Part shown: piece by piece, positions 45,490 to 55,233 of the stretch | Numbering within the stretch: the first letter of the stretch is position 1 | How the letters are laid out: each line of letters begins with the position of its first letter | Source: an uncultured Halieaceae bacterium | GTDB taxonomy: Bacteria > Pseudomonadota > Gammaproteobacteria > Pseudomonadales > Halieaceae | NCBI GenBank assembly: GCA_938074045.1 | Contig: CALJGI010000009.1 | Location: 166,326 to 230,325, forward strand | Length of the DNA stretch: 64,000 nt | Direction of reading: 5' to 3' | The notes under the pieces: model-generated | Told to the model about the DNA's origin: nothing | Databases searched by the model: none | What the model saw: the letters and a program-made list of their open reading frames with translations, nothing else | Made by a program: the position numbers and the translations under genes

Positions 45490-47481
45490 TTACGGCGTAT
45501 ACCATATGGGTGAGCTCCACGCCCTCTCCTGCGTCGTTCTGGCCAGGCTGGGATCACTACAGGCAGCGGGTCTTTCACTTTCAGGAACCGCCAAACAGGT
45601 CCATGTATTCCAGCGGCAGGATGGATTCTCTATAACTCGCACGTAATAGGCCGCGCTCTGCGATTGATCGAACTCCGGGTCTTGCCAGACGCTGCACAAT
45701 TGGTCTGCACCCTGCCCTTTGGGGCGGCAGGAATTTAGATCCACCGTGGCACCATTGCTGCCCCCGCCGACGTCATAGATTCTCTGATGGTAATCCCCGT
45801 CGTCTGTTACCACCATCTTGACCACCTGTACCCGTTCCAATAATCCGCCGGGGGTTGTCTGGGTTCCCGGGTCCCGCCAGGCGTTTATCGCAAAATAAGG
45901 CGCGTCTGGACCGGGTCCATTTAGTTCCCCTCCCATTGGAACCCCGGTGTCATACCCCGACTGAACAGCATCAAGCCGCTCACACCAGGGGGTGCTGGTT
46001 TCGTTGTCTTCTGAAAAATCTTCCCACCCGGCAAAAAATCGCATGGTGATGCGGGGGCCAGAAGTAGCAAAAACTTCGCGACGGCGCATAGCATCGAACA
46101 GTGCGTCGCGGGAGTTCTCCTCAGCCCACACGCCCATCAGCCCACCGGGATTACGCTGAAATTGTGTGTTCAAGCGCTTCACCGCCGTTGCGTCATTTAA
46201 TCCAGTGCTCCCCTCCCAATTCCATTCCTCTACATCACCCGGTGTGCCGTTGTGAGTATCGGTGCTTCCAACAAATCCAAGACGATAGGGATTGATACCC
46301 AATTCTCGTTCCTCGGCCATACCCGCCGCTATGGCATAGCGCGCGTAATCATGGCGTGATACGCAACCATATCCCAGTGATTTCCCGATACCCAGGTCTC
46401 CTGCACAATCATCAGCATCTACCAGGGGAGTGTATTTTTCGAGGTCGCAAAATCCGTCATCCGCGCCGAGAACCCCTGATAAGCCATTGCGACATTCAGA
46501 TTCACCCTTGATCTGCATCATTTCAACGATCGGTTCAAACTGCGCTGCGAGCTCCGCCCGCGCGCGACGCTCCTCAACCGGCGTTGACGGGTCGCCTAGA
46601 GGAAACATTCTGCCGCTTGCGTGGTTGGGGTTATGTGGGATGGACAACACATCGCAGTCGCCGGAAGTTTCCAGACACAGATCTTTTAGACGCTGCCAAA
46701 GGCCTTCGGGTTGCGATTCTTCGATACTTGATACCGGAAGCTCCGGAATTACTTCATTGCGAAAAATCACATTGCGATGAACGCGATTGGCCCAGGGAGC
46801 CCAGGTGTATTCGTAGCCATGAAAAGTTGTGAAGCTACAATCGCCCGAGCGGTCATACCAGTCCTCAGCAGCCTGCTGCATGATTTCCCAGGCTGTCAGG
46901 CTGGCGTTACGACAAACCGCTCCATCCTCACCACACATTTCTGTTGCGCGCGTGCTGCTTTTGATGGCAGCCATGGGAGACAATCCCTTGGGTAGCAGCC
47001 CATATCTTTCCTCCCCGCGAAACACCCGACACGCGTCGCTGTTATAAGCAGCCGACTCAGGGCTTATACAAAGATTCACCTCACCAATAGATTCAGCATG
47101 GTCAGTGACCGCCGCAAAATCGAGGGGACGCTCTAGCTGCACGGTACGCATTCCGGCACCATCACCATCGTAGGGCGGCAGCCCGATAGCCTCACCTCGA
47201 GCAAATCGGTATGCCTGTTCCGGTGTGGTTTTCATACCGCGACCTGACCCATCCCAGGAATACGCAGTATGGACGTGTAAGTCGCCAAAATAGGGATTAC
47301 GCAGGGCTGAGTTGTCGCCGCACGGGGATCGCGGCCTGGCAGAAATTGAGGGGGCAGGTCCAATAGATGGCTGCCAGTTGCGCTGTTCGGGTGCCATTCC
47401 GGTGGTGAAACCCCCCACCACCAACAACAAAAGAAGAACGAACACGCCTGAGATCCAAAGTGTTATTCGAAACAGCTTCAT
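45490..47481 (-). CDS. DUF3604 domain protein, second copy
   Basis: A 663-residue paralogue of the protein at 11926-14100, with the same plan: membrane helix near the N-terminus (MKLFRITLWISGVFVLLLLL), linker, FGDLHVHTAYSWDG, DFAAVTDHAES and VFATSGPRITMRFF. Its likely metal-hydrolase role in the periplasm is inferred. ATG 47481 is chosen; the longer frame to 47586 overlaps the preceding gene. It starts five bases after the GGDEF-EAL gene stops, suggesting co-transcription. Confidence 0.83.
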   Translation of the reverse strand: MKLFRITLWISGVFVLLLLLVVGGFTTGMAPEQRNWQPSIGPAPSISARPRSPCGDNSALRNPYFGDLHVHTAYSWDGSGRGMKTTPEQAYRFARGEAIGLPPYDGDGAGMRTVQLERPLDFAAVTDHAESIGEVNLCISPESAAYNSDACRVFRGEERYGLLPKGLSPMAAIKSSTRATEMCGEDGAVCRNASLTAWEIMQQAAEDWYDRSGDCSFTTFHGYEYTWAPWANRVHRNVIFRNEVIPELPVSSIEESQPEGLWQRLKDLCLETSGDCDVLSIPHNPNHASGRMFPLGDPSTPVEERRARAELAAQFEPIVEMMQIKGESECRNGLSGVLGADDGFCDLEKYTPLVDADDCAGDLGIGKSLGYGCVSRHDYARYAIAAGMAEERELGINPYRLGFVGSTDTHNGTPGDVEEWNWEGSTGLNDATAVKRLNTQFQRNPGGLMGVWAEENSRDALFDAMRRREVFATSGPRITMRFFAGWEDFSEDNETSTPWCERLDAVQSGYDTGVPMGGELNGPGPDAPYFAINAWRDPGTQTTPGGLLERVQVVKMVVTDDGDYHQRIYDVGGGSNGATVDLNSCRPKGQGADQLCSVWQDPEFDQSQSAAYYVRVIENPSCRWNTWTCLAVPESERPAACSDPSLARTTQERAWSSPIWYTP

Positions 47482-47486
47482 AAATG

Positions 47487-49799
47487 CTATACGGGAGCAG
47501 GCTCGAAAAGTTCGGCAAGGGGTCGCGGCCGTCCAATTCCATATCCCTGAGCATAATCGACGCCGAGTTGAGTCAATTTTTCCCATATTTCAGCGTTCTC
47601 GACAAATTCAGCGATGGTCTTCATACCCATCACATGCCCAATATCATTAATGGACTTAACCATCTCGTGATCAATGGGGTTGTCGACCATGTCTTTAACA
47701 AACTGCCCATCAATCTTAAGATAGTCAACGGGCAGGTTTTTCAGGTAGCCGAAAGACGACAGCCCGCCGCCGACGTCGTCCAGAGCGAAGCGGCAGCCCA
47801 GCGCCTTCAAGCTGTTCATGAACTTTGTTGCCGCGATCAGATTTGCAATAGCGGCATTTTCAGTGATTTCAAAACAGATCTTTGCAGCATCAATATTGTA
47901 TTTCTGCAATTTTTCTACAATCGAGTTCAAGATACTGGCGCTGGCAATTGACTGGCCTGACAGGTTAAAAGAAATAAAATGAATACCCTCGAAGACCTCT
48001 GAATTTTCGCTGATGAAGGCGAAGGCGTTTTCCAGTACCCAGGTATCCAGCTTGTTGACCAGGTCGTAGCGTTCTGCTGCAGGCAGGTAAGCTCCCGGCG
48101 GGAACACAGTTCCATCTTCATCTACCATTCTCAGCAACAACTCATAGTGTGTGTCTGTACTGCCATTCAGCGGCACGATCGCCTGTGCGTAGAGTAAAAA
48201 CCGGTTCTCATCCAGAGCACTGTTAATGCGCGGCACCCATTCCATCTCACCCTGACGTTGCGCTAACACAGTGTCTTCAGGATGGTATATGTGAATTCTG
48301 TTTCGTCCACGTTCCTTCGCCATATAGCAGGCGGCATCAGCCTGTACCAACAACTCTGTGAGATCGCCAGTCGTCTCGGTTATTGCGACCAGGCCAATGC
48401 TGATCCCGATGCGAAAAGATTGTCCTTCCCAGGAAAATTGAAAATTTTCGACTTGCTTGAGCAGCGCTTCAGCAGCACGCTGCGCCTGCTGCAAGGAGCA
48501 TTGTTCCATCAATACAGCGAATTCGTCGCCACCGAGTCTTGCGAGGATATCGCTGCGACGTACGGTTTTTTGTAATACGTCACTGATCCGCCGCAGCAGT
48601 TCATCCCCCGCGAAATGACCACAGGTATCGTTTACGACTTTGAATTGATCTAGGTCCATAAAACAAATGGCATGCTCTCCCGCACCCTCCAATCTATTGG
48701 CTATCAACACTTCCGCATGCCACTCAAAGTGCTGTCGATTCACCAATCCCGTGAGTGCGTCATACCTGGCTTGATAGCTGAGCTTTTCCCGGGCTTGTTT
48801 GCTCTCAGTTATATCCTGGCTAAGACCCAACAGCCGCTGCACCTTACCCTCGGCATTGCAGATAGGGACAAAGTTGCTACTAAAATCCCTGCCACTTGCA
48901 CTGGTAAATTCGAACTCGAAAAATTTTCCACAAAGTGCTTCTTCCAGCAGCAGCGTAATACGATCCCTGTCTTCTTTTGAGGCACACCTGACATAGGGCT
49001 GCCCAATGATCTCCAATTCTGAGTCCAGCTCCATCATGTTCAGCCCAGCTTCATTCATGGACAAAAGATTTCCATCAATGTCAATCTGGTGAATAGAGAT
49101 GGGAGCGGAGTCTATCAACATACGAAAATGTTGCTCGCTCTCCAGCAATTCACTGGTTTGACTCTCGACGCGCGATTCCAGTTCTGCATTCAATTGACGG
49201 AGCTCTTGCTCCATCGCCTTACGTGGAGTGATGTCCTCATGAAGAGTAATCACCCGTTCCCACGTCCGTTCATACCCTGCACAAAGGTAGGCGATGCTGC
49301 GAGAGAAAAAAGGACTGTCGTCTACTCGGGTGTCGGCGCGTTCCACCTGAAAGAATGACTTGCCAGCAATGAAGGAGCTTATTTCTGCTATGTAGTATTC
49401 GACCCACTCGTCATTCCACCAGTCATGGGCAAAGCTCTCGTTTTCGATAAATTCTTGCTCAGACTTGGCGCCATGAAGATCCAGCAGCGTCTGATTAACG
49501 CTGACGATTTTGACTTCACTAACCAGATCGCGCAGAAAATCAGAGTTCTCCGCAAAGTATTTCGTGAAGTCATCTATGCCTTCCGAGGTGAGTTTATCGA
49601 TGGCCTTCTTGACTGGAGAATAGTCTTCCTCCTGAGCACCGAGAGGCATATTCTCAAGTAGCTCGCCATAGCGTTCTTCCCTGAGGCGCGACACAGACTG
49701 GCTTTCCGCGAGCAATTGCTGCAGCCGCGCGATTTCCTCTTGCATTGCTTCTGGCGATTGAGTCAATTTGACCTTGCTGAAGGCCGCACCGGCCGCCAA
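47487..49799 (-). CDS. PAS-GGDEF-EAL c-di-GMP enzyme
   Basis: A 770-residue protein with no membrane helix. Coiled coil (about 20-55), two PAS-like domains (the second around IDSAPISIHQID), GGDEF with LGGDEFA and an RRSD inhibitory site five residues before it, then EAL with YELLLRM, FNLSGQS, EITENAAI, ALDDVGGG, YLKIDG and AEFVEN. All main catalytic acids are present, so both synthesis and breakdown of c-di-GMP are possible; DDVGGG replaces the more common DDFGxG. Start is uncertain: TTG 49799 or ATG 49745. Followed immediately by DUF3604. Confidence 0.9.
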   Translation of the reverse strand: MAAGAAFSKVKLTQSPEAMQEEIARLQQLLAESQSVSRLREERYGELLENMPLGAQEEDYSPVKKAIDKLTSEGIDDFTKYFAENSDFLRDLVSEVKIVSVNQTLLDLHGAKSEQEFIENESFAHDWWNDEWVEYYIAEISSFIAGKSFFQVERADTRVDDSPFFSRSIAYLCAGYERTWERVITLHEDITPRKAMEQELRQLNAELESRVESQTSELLESEQHFRMLIDSAPISIHQIDIDGNLLSMNEAGLNMMELDSELEIIGQPYVRCASKEDRDRITLLLEEALCGKFFEFEFTSASGRDFSSNFVPICNAEGKVQRLLGLSQDITESKQAREKLSYQARYDALTGLVNRQHFEWHAEVLIANRLEGAGEHAICFMDLDQFKVVNDTCGHFAGDELLRRISDVLQKTVRRSDILARLGGDEFAVLMEQCSLQQAQRAAEALLKQVENFQFSWEGQSFRIGISIGLVAITETTGDLTELLVQADAACYMAKERGRNRIHIYHPEDTVLAQRQGEMEWVPRINSALDENRFLLYAQAIVPLNGSTDTHYELLLRMVDEDGTVFPPGAYLPAAERYDLVNKLDTWVLENAFAFISENSEVFEGIHFISFNLSGQSIASASILNSIVEKLQKYNIDAAKICFEITENAAIANLIAATKFMNSLKALGCRFALDDVGGGLSSFGYLKNLPVDYLKIDGQFVKDMVDNPIDHEMVKSINDIGHVMGMKTIAEFVENAEIWEKLTQLGVDYAQGYGIGRPRPLAELFEPAPV

Positions 49800-49934
49800 T
49801 TTTCTCTTTTACAAATTGTATGGTGAAAGTATAGGCCAAAAGACTCTCACAAAGTTAGTCCTCTTCAGGGGATGGTTCAGCACCTCTCTTCCGTAGTATG
49901 CTCCGGAATACACCTGATCTGCGTTGTAGTGACA

Positions 49935-51317
49935 TTGAATAAACATCCAATAATATTTATACCTTTGATGTCATCCTTGTTATTGCTACACAGTTGCTCA
50001 GAGAGTTCTGATGTTCCCAGCCTAACAGTCGCTCCCTCTTCTCTTACCATCGCACCTATGGCAACTCCAGAGGGTGACCCTGGAGAGCTGACACCCCTGC
50101 GCTTTAGAGCGACGCTCACCGAAGCACAACCACAGATTGTCACCATCGACTACGAGACCAGTGCTCTCAGTGCGATGGCTGACCAGGATTACCTGAACAC
50201 ATCGGGAGAAGCGTTTATTCCAGCGGGAGATTTAGAGGGCTATATAGACGTCGAGTTGATTGGCGATGCCGAGGAAGAACCGGGTGAGACTTTCACACTG
50301 TCATTTACTACCAGCAGTAACGTCGTAGCCACCGCAACCAGCGTCACCGGCACCATCGCCAACGATGACACAAACTGCGATGTTCCTTTCGTGAGCGACC
50401 CCAATCCCTGGCTGGTTAACGGTGCCGATCCCCTGAATTTTGCCCACCGCGGCGGCGTGACCGATTTCCCCGAGAACACCCTCTACGCCTATTCCGAGGC
50501 GGCCATCGCAGGCGCAGACGTACTGGAGATGGATGTCTTCCAGACCAGCGATAATCGTCTGGTGATCCTGCACGATAATGCAGGTGTAGCACGCACAACT
50601 AATGGCAGCGGTCGCATAGTAGATATGACCCTGGCAGAAATAAAAACACTGGATGCAGCCTACTGGTTTATTCCTGGAGAGGGCACCCGCCGCGATCGGC
50701 CAGAGGGAGAGTATGTATTCCGGGGTATTGCAACCGGTGACAAACCACCACCTCCTGGTTATAGCGCGGAGGACTTTCAAATACCCACACTGGAGGAAGC
50801 TCTAGCCAGATTCTCAGCTCATCTGATCAACGTGGAGTTGAAGGAGGACGACGGTCTGGGAAGCTACGAACGACAGATAGCTGACACCTTGCTCAGCTAC
50901 GGCCGCACCACTGATCTGATAGTGGCCTCTTTTGACGATACCGTTAACGCCGCCTTCAAAGCGGAAGCGCCATGCATCTATACCAGTCTCCCACTGGGGC
51001 AGGGGCTGGCGATCTTTACCGTTTTCCTGGGAACCGGCGAGTTTCCACCCGTTCCTGAGCACATCGCTGCCCAAATACCCCCGGACGCCAGTCAGATTGG
51101 AGATGAGATCCCGGGGGATGAGCCCATTCCCATTGTAACCGCAGCACTCGTAGACGCCGCCCACGCCATCGGCATGCCTATTCATGTCTGGACAATCAAT
51201 GGGTGCTCGCAAATGCTTCGCATGATAGATCTCGGCGTGGATGGCATTATGACTGATCAGCCGCTGCTGCTTGAATCAGTATTATCTCAGCCAATCGGTG
51301 AGCGCAGTTGTGACTAG
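49935..51317 (+). CDS. Calx-beta lipoprotein with glycerophosphodiester phosphodiesterase domain
   Basis: About 460 residues. A lipoprotein signal (IFIPLMSSLLLLHSC) is followed by a Calx-beta repeat (about 40-140, ending TGTIANDD) and a GDPD domain (about 155-450) with AHRGG, ENTLYAY, EMDVFQT, and HDN acid/His residues. It would hydrolyse glycerophosphodiesters at the cell surface or periplasm, possibly to scavenge phosphate and glycerol, which suits the Pho cluster nearby, though no Pho box is seen here. The start is unclear: TTG 49935 and ATG 49968 both give a lipoprotein signal, and the frame opens at ATG 49872. Confidence 0.82.
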   Translation: MNKHPIIFIPLMSSLLLLHSCSESSDVPSLTVAPSSLTIAPMATPEGDPGELTPLRFRATLTEAQPQIVTIDYETSALSAMADQDYLNTSGEAFIPAGDLEGYIDVELIGDAEEEPGETFTLSFTTSSNVVATATSVTGTIANDDTNCDVPFVSDPNPWLVNGADPLNFAHRGGVTDFPENTLYAYSEAAIAGADVLEMDVFQTSDNRLVILHDNAGVARTTNGSGRIVDMTLAEIKTLDAAYWFIPGEGTRRDRPEGEYVFRGIATGDKPPPPGYSAEDFQIPTLEEALARFSAHLINVELKEDDGLGSYERQIADTLLSYGRTTDLIVASFDDTVNAAFKAEAPCIYTSLPLGQGLAIFTVFLGTGEFPPVPEHIAAQIPPDASQIGDEIPGDEPIPIVTAALVDAAHAIGMPIHVWTINGCSQMLRMIDLGVDGIMTDQPLLLESVLSQPIGERSCD

Positions 51318-51338
51318 ACTTTCTTAATCAGCAAGAGT

Positions 51339-51420
51339 ATTCGCAATACATTCAGTTTTTGAATTTCTATTCCCTTCCTGGCACACGCATACTTTCTGCC
51401 ATCACACTGAATGTGCGAAT
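51339..51420. repeat. Imperfect inverted repeat between convergent genes
   Basis: The left arm at 51339-51356 and right arm ACTGAATGTGCGAAT at 51406-51420 pair over 15 bases with one three-base bulge (ATA at about 51346-51348). The loop is about 50 bases. It lies between the convergent GDPD and LLM genes. It may be a bidirectional terminator or a small palindromic element; no direct target repeat is evident. Confidence 0.5.
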
Positions 51421-51448
51421 AATTGAATATTGGCCCAGTGTGTTTTTA

Positions 51449-52441
51449 TCAATCGCTTTCTTGCAGCATACCAGCCGCAATCTCGAATGACCGGAGGCGT
51501 TTTTGATGGTCGTATATCGAGGATACCAACATCAGCTCATCGGCCTCCGTCGCGGCGATAAATGACGAAGTAGCTGCCGCAACAGTTTCTGGATTGCCCA
51601 CCGCTGAGCAACGCGCTACCTCAGCCAGCATCTGCTGCTCAGCAGTGGAAAGCGTGGCGAGAAAGTCAGGTATCGGTGGTGGCATTTTACCAGGCACGCC
51701 ACGCCGCAACCGCACAAAGGATTGCATCATCGATGTTTGCAGCAAATGCGCCTCTTCATCGGTATCCGCAGCAAAAATATTAAAACCGAGCATGACGTAA
51801 GGTTGATCCAACTGTGCCGAGGGCTCGAATTTTTTTCGGTACACATCCATAGCAGCGTCCATGTAGGCCGGAGCAAAATGCGACGCGAAGGCAAAGGGCA
51901 ATCCGAGCATGGCGGCGAGTTCCGCTCCGTAGAGACTGGAGCCCAATATCCATAACGGAACCTCAGTACCCGCGCCAGGCGTAGCTACTACAGCTTGCCC
52001 TTCCTGCGGCAGTTTCAAATAGTGCTGCAATTCAACTACATCGCGCGGGAAATCGTCCACACTTCCGCTCAGGTTCCTGCGCAAGGCTTGTGAAGTACGC
52101 TGATCAGTTCCCGGCGCTCGACCAAGACCCAGATCAATCCGACCGGGGTAGAGAGTGGCCAGCGTCCCGAACTGCTCAGCAATAAGTAATGGGGCATGGT
52201 TGGGCAGCATAATGCCGCCCGCGCCCACGCGAATGGTCGAGCTTGCATTGGCCAGGTGAGCAATCACGATTGACGTCGCAGCGCTCGCAATGCCTTGCAT
52301 ATTGTGGTGCTCGGCCACCCAGTAGCGGTGGTAGCCCCACTGCTCGGCGTGCTGAATCAGGTCTTTTGAGTTTTGCAGTGCATCCGCCGGCGTACTGCCC
52401 TCGGGCACAGGTGCTAAGTCCAGAATAGAGAGAGGTATCAT
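51449..52441 (-). CDS. LLM class flavin-dependent oxidoreductase
   Basis: A 330-residue luciferase-like TIM-barrel protein of the YhbW/MsnO8 subgroup. Early [16 protein letters not shown], then [45 protein letters not shown] motifs are present. It uses reduced FMN or F420; substrate unknown. ATG 52441 ([11 protein letters not shown]) is preferred; the frame extends to 52501. Confidence 0.87.
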   Translation of the reverse strand: MIPLSILDLAPVPEGSTPADALQNSKDLIQHAEQWGYHRYWVAEHHNMQGIASAATSIVIAHLANASSTIRVGAGGIMLPNHAPLLIAEQFGTLATLYPGRIDLGLGRAPGTDQRTSQALRRNLSGSVDDFPRDVVELQHYLKLPQEGQAVVATPGAGTEVPLWILGSSLYGAELAAMLGLPFAFASHFAPAYMDAAMDVYRKKFEPSAQLDQPYVMLGFNIFAADTDEEAHLLQTSMMQSFVRLRRGVPGKMPPPIPDFLATLSTAEQQMLAEVARCSAVGNPETVAAATSSFIAATEADELMLVSSIYDHQKRLRSFEIAAGMLQESD

Positions 52442-52587
52442 CGCGCAATTATAACGGCTTATTTGGGCAGAGCCTAAACTACCAAGCATATTGGCAGACA
52501 TTACGCCGATCCAACAACTCGGACACCAAACGTATCTACCAGGTTACACCTCAAGTAAACTGGTCACTCAACACGCAGGAGCAGTCA

Positions 52588-53307
52588 GTGCCACGCCTGG
52601 ATCGTCATCTCAGCAAGCAGTTTGATATAAAGCGCAGTGATGCTCGACGCCTGTTGGCACAGGGCCGCGTTCAGGTTAACGGGATTACTGCACGCGATAT
52701 CAGCCAACGAATAAACAGGTTCAGCGTGGTGAAGTGGGATGGCATGACAGTGTCATCAGTGACTGCCAGATACCTGATGCTCAACAAACCCGCTGGTGTG
52801 GTCAGCGCCACCGTGGACAACAAGCACAGCACCGTTATCGACCTGCTCACTCAGCCCTGGAAGGATCAGTTGCATATTGTGGGACGATTGGACTTCAACA
52901 GCACCGGTCTAATGCTGCTCACCAACGACGGACAGTGGTCACGACGACTTTCGCTACCCGCCTCACACCTGCCCAAGCACTATCATGTGACACTGGACAA
53001 AGCTCCCTCTCGCGATGCTATAGACGCTTTCCGTTCAGGCATATATTTCAAGTACGAGGGCATTACAACGCGCCCAGCCAGACTGAGGATGCTGGGAGAA
53101 CTGGAAGCCGAAGTTGACTTGACCGAAGGTCGATACCACCAGATAAAGCGTATGTTTGGTCAATTTGGCATCAAGGTACTGTCTATTCATCGACTTGCGG
53201 TAGGACCGCTGATACTTGATCCATTGTTAAACCCTGGAGGAAGTCGACAACTTACGGCAGAAGAGCTGGCGTCCCTCGCACAACACAGTCACCAGGCCAG
53301 CTCTTAG
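52588..53307 (+). CDS. rsuA: Pseudouridine synthase, RsuA family
   Basis: A 239-residue enzyme with an N-terminal S4 RNA-binding domain (about 1-55) and a synthase domain with GRLDFNSTGLMLLTNDG (catalytic Asp about 104) and GRYHQIKRMFG. It most likely isomerises U516 of 16S rRNA; RluB/E/F-type 23S sites cannot be excluded. GTG start with AGGAG eight bases upstream. Confidence 0.83.
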   Translation: MPRLDRHLSKQFDIKRSDARRLLAQGRVQVNGITARDISQRINRFSVVKWDGMTVSSVTARYLMLNKPAGVVSATVDNKHSTVIDLLTQPWKDQLHIVGRLDFNSTGLMLLTNDGQWSRRLSLPASHLPKHYHVTLDKAPSRDAIDAFRSGIYFKYEGITTRPARLRMLGELEAEVDLTEGRYHQIKRMFGQFGIKVLSIHRLAVGPLILDPLLNPGGSRQLTAEELASLAQHSHQASS

Positions 53308-53319
53308 CCGCACTCTGGA

Positions 53320-53802
53320 TCAGGGAGATATTGTGTTCTGATCTGGTTTTGCAACACCCCTTAAATCGAACTGGCCATGACGACTGGTCTTAAGTGGAAA
53401 AAGACTACCCTCCCGTCGTAGCGAAATATCTATTCGGTAGTCGAATTTCTCGGCGTTACCTTGCATCAATTTTCGAACCAGGCTGATTCCGCCCAGCAGA
53501 TCGCCAGAGGCCCGGGCGGTCATCACGGATTCTCCAAAGGCTGGTGCCGGATCCGGGTCGCTGATCACACCACTGGCGACCCGGGTATCCTGCAAATACA
53601 AGCGCAATGATCCACCCTTGACGTCCAGCTGTCTGTCATTGGGGTTTATCACGCGTAGCTATATTTCAAAACGAGGAGACATGCCATCCGCTGGCAACAT
53701 CTTGAGACCCGCGAGCAACACATCTGGTGACTGCAGTTGTAGAGAGGTACACGCTGAAAGCAGCAAGCCCGACAAACCCATCATTCCACGCCGAATCATC
53801 AT
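53320..53802 (-). pseudogene. LEA2-type lipoprotein interrupted by in-frame TAG
   Basis: A 160-codon frame of the LEA type 2 (water-stress) family. It begins MMIRRGMMGLSGLLLSAC, a lipoprotein signal with a GGGAGAG ribosome site, then MSPRFEI, TAG at 53659-53661, then LRVINPNDRQLDVKGGSLRLYLQ. Family members have an uninterrupted FEI-x-LRVxNPN strand, so the amber replaces one residue (CAG/GAG/AAG to TAG are all single changes). The part after the TAG is otherwise well preserved, so the mutation is recent, suppressed, or a sequence error. Confidence 0.72.
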
Positions 53803-53991
53803 CGCTCTCTCCCTGAATGTCAGACCAATCTGCCTGCCAGTGGATTATCCGTTAAATCTCACAACGGTGCAGCTTCGTATATTCACCATAGGACTCAAAC
53901 ACACCGATGAGGCAGATCAAGTATGTTACATCGGCGGGTGCGTTAATATGGCCCTGTTTGACTGTCTGCAAAACAAAAGCGGGGATATGCG

Positions 53992-55149
53992 TTGAAACCA
54001 ATATGGCAAATGGCGTTCCGTGTCGGATTCCTTGGTGCTGCTGCGACGGCATTGGTGAGCATGCTGTTTTGGCTAGCCTGGATAGAGGGCTGGTACAGCT
54101 GGCAGGCTGAGTATTCGCCATTGTGGTGGCATGCACATGAGATGTTGTTCGGTTTTGCCATGCCGGTTGTGGCCGGTTTTCTGCTAACCGCAGTTGCGAC
54201 CTGGACAGGGCAGCAACCCAGTAGGGGACTCACTCTCCAGATATTGTTTGGGTGCTGGCTGTTGGCCAGAGTGGCTTTACTGCTGCACCTGCCACTTTCT
54301 CTGACTATTGCCGCACTGGCCGACACGCTCTTTATCGCAATATGCATCTGGGAGATGGCGCGGCGAGTCCCGGCGGCCCGGCAAATCCGAAACTACGTAT
54401 TCCTACCCATTCTTGCCATGTTTGCCCTACTGAACCTGGCAAGCTACCAACAGGCCGCTGGTGCCATAAATGCTACCGATATTCACTACGGTGTGCTCTG
54501 GCTGATGCTCACCCTGGTTGCGCTGGTGGGCGGCCGTGTGATTCCCTTCTTCACCTCTCGCCGCTTACAGTTGGAACAACCGGCGATATCTCCCTGGATA
54601 GACTATCCAGCTATTGGTTCCCTCTTCGCCGTTGGCGTTCTGGAGACACTGGGTGGTTCTCAGCTAGCAGGCAACTGGATGACTCTGGCATTCCTGACTA
54701 CTGGCATCTTGAATCTAATCCGTATGGCACGTTGGTGGCATTCTGGTATCTGCTCACAGCCTTTGCTCTGGTCACTGCATCTGAGCTATTTGTTCATACC
54801 CGTTAGCCTGCTGTTTATGGCTGCTACCTCCCAGGATACTTCAAGTATTCGTGTTCTTGTCCACGCCCTTGGAATAGGCGCTATAGCAGGTATGATTATG
54901 GCGATGATGTCGAGGGTTTCGCTGGGGCATACCGGCAGGCCGCTGAAATCAACCACACTGATGGTGGGAACATTCGTTCTGCTGGGTTTCGCCGGGGTCG
55001 TTCGCGGCTACCTACCACTGATCTATCCCGAGTTGTCTCTGCTCTGGTGGCGAGTGTCAGCGTTGCTCTGGATGGGAGCTTTTGCCGGTTTTTTGATTGG
55101 CTATGTACCCATTCTCACGGCAGCACGGCCGGATCAAAAACCGGGATAG
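53992..55149 (+). CDS. nnrS: NnrS family membrane protein
   Basis: A 385-residue haem-copper-type membrane protein with about twelve helices. The conserved HAHEMLFGF lies near residue 48 and a second HALGIGAIAGMIMAMMSRVSLGHTGR block lies later. The NnrS group protects against nitric oxide stress. It starts with TTG at 53992. No nor or nir genes are seen in the window, so here it is not part of a denitrification cluster. Confidence 0.85.
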   Translation: MKPIWQMAFRVGFLGAAATALVSMLFWLAWIEGWYSWQAEYSPLWWHAHEMLFGFAMPVVAGFLLTAVATWTGQQPSRGLTLQILFGCWLLARVALLLHLPLSLTIAALADTLFIAICIWEMARRVPAARQIRNYVFLPILAMFALLNLASYQQAAGAINATDIHYGVLWLMLTLVALVGGRVIPFFTSRRLQLEQPAISPWIDYPAIGSLFAVGVLETLGGSQLAGNWMTLAFLTTGILNLIRMARWWHSGICSQPLLWSLHLSYLFIPVSLLFMAATSQDTSSIRVLVHALGIGAIAGMIMAMMSRVSLGHTGRPLKSTTLMVGTFVLLGFAGVVRGYLPLIYPELSLLWWRVSALLWMGAFAGFLIGYVPILTAARPDQKPG

Positions 55150-55233
55150 TTTGGGGAGACAAAGAGCCCCAGTAGCAATACACTTCGCAAATTATTTTTT
55201 ACTAATTCGATTTGACCAAGCAGGAAGCCATTG

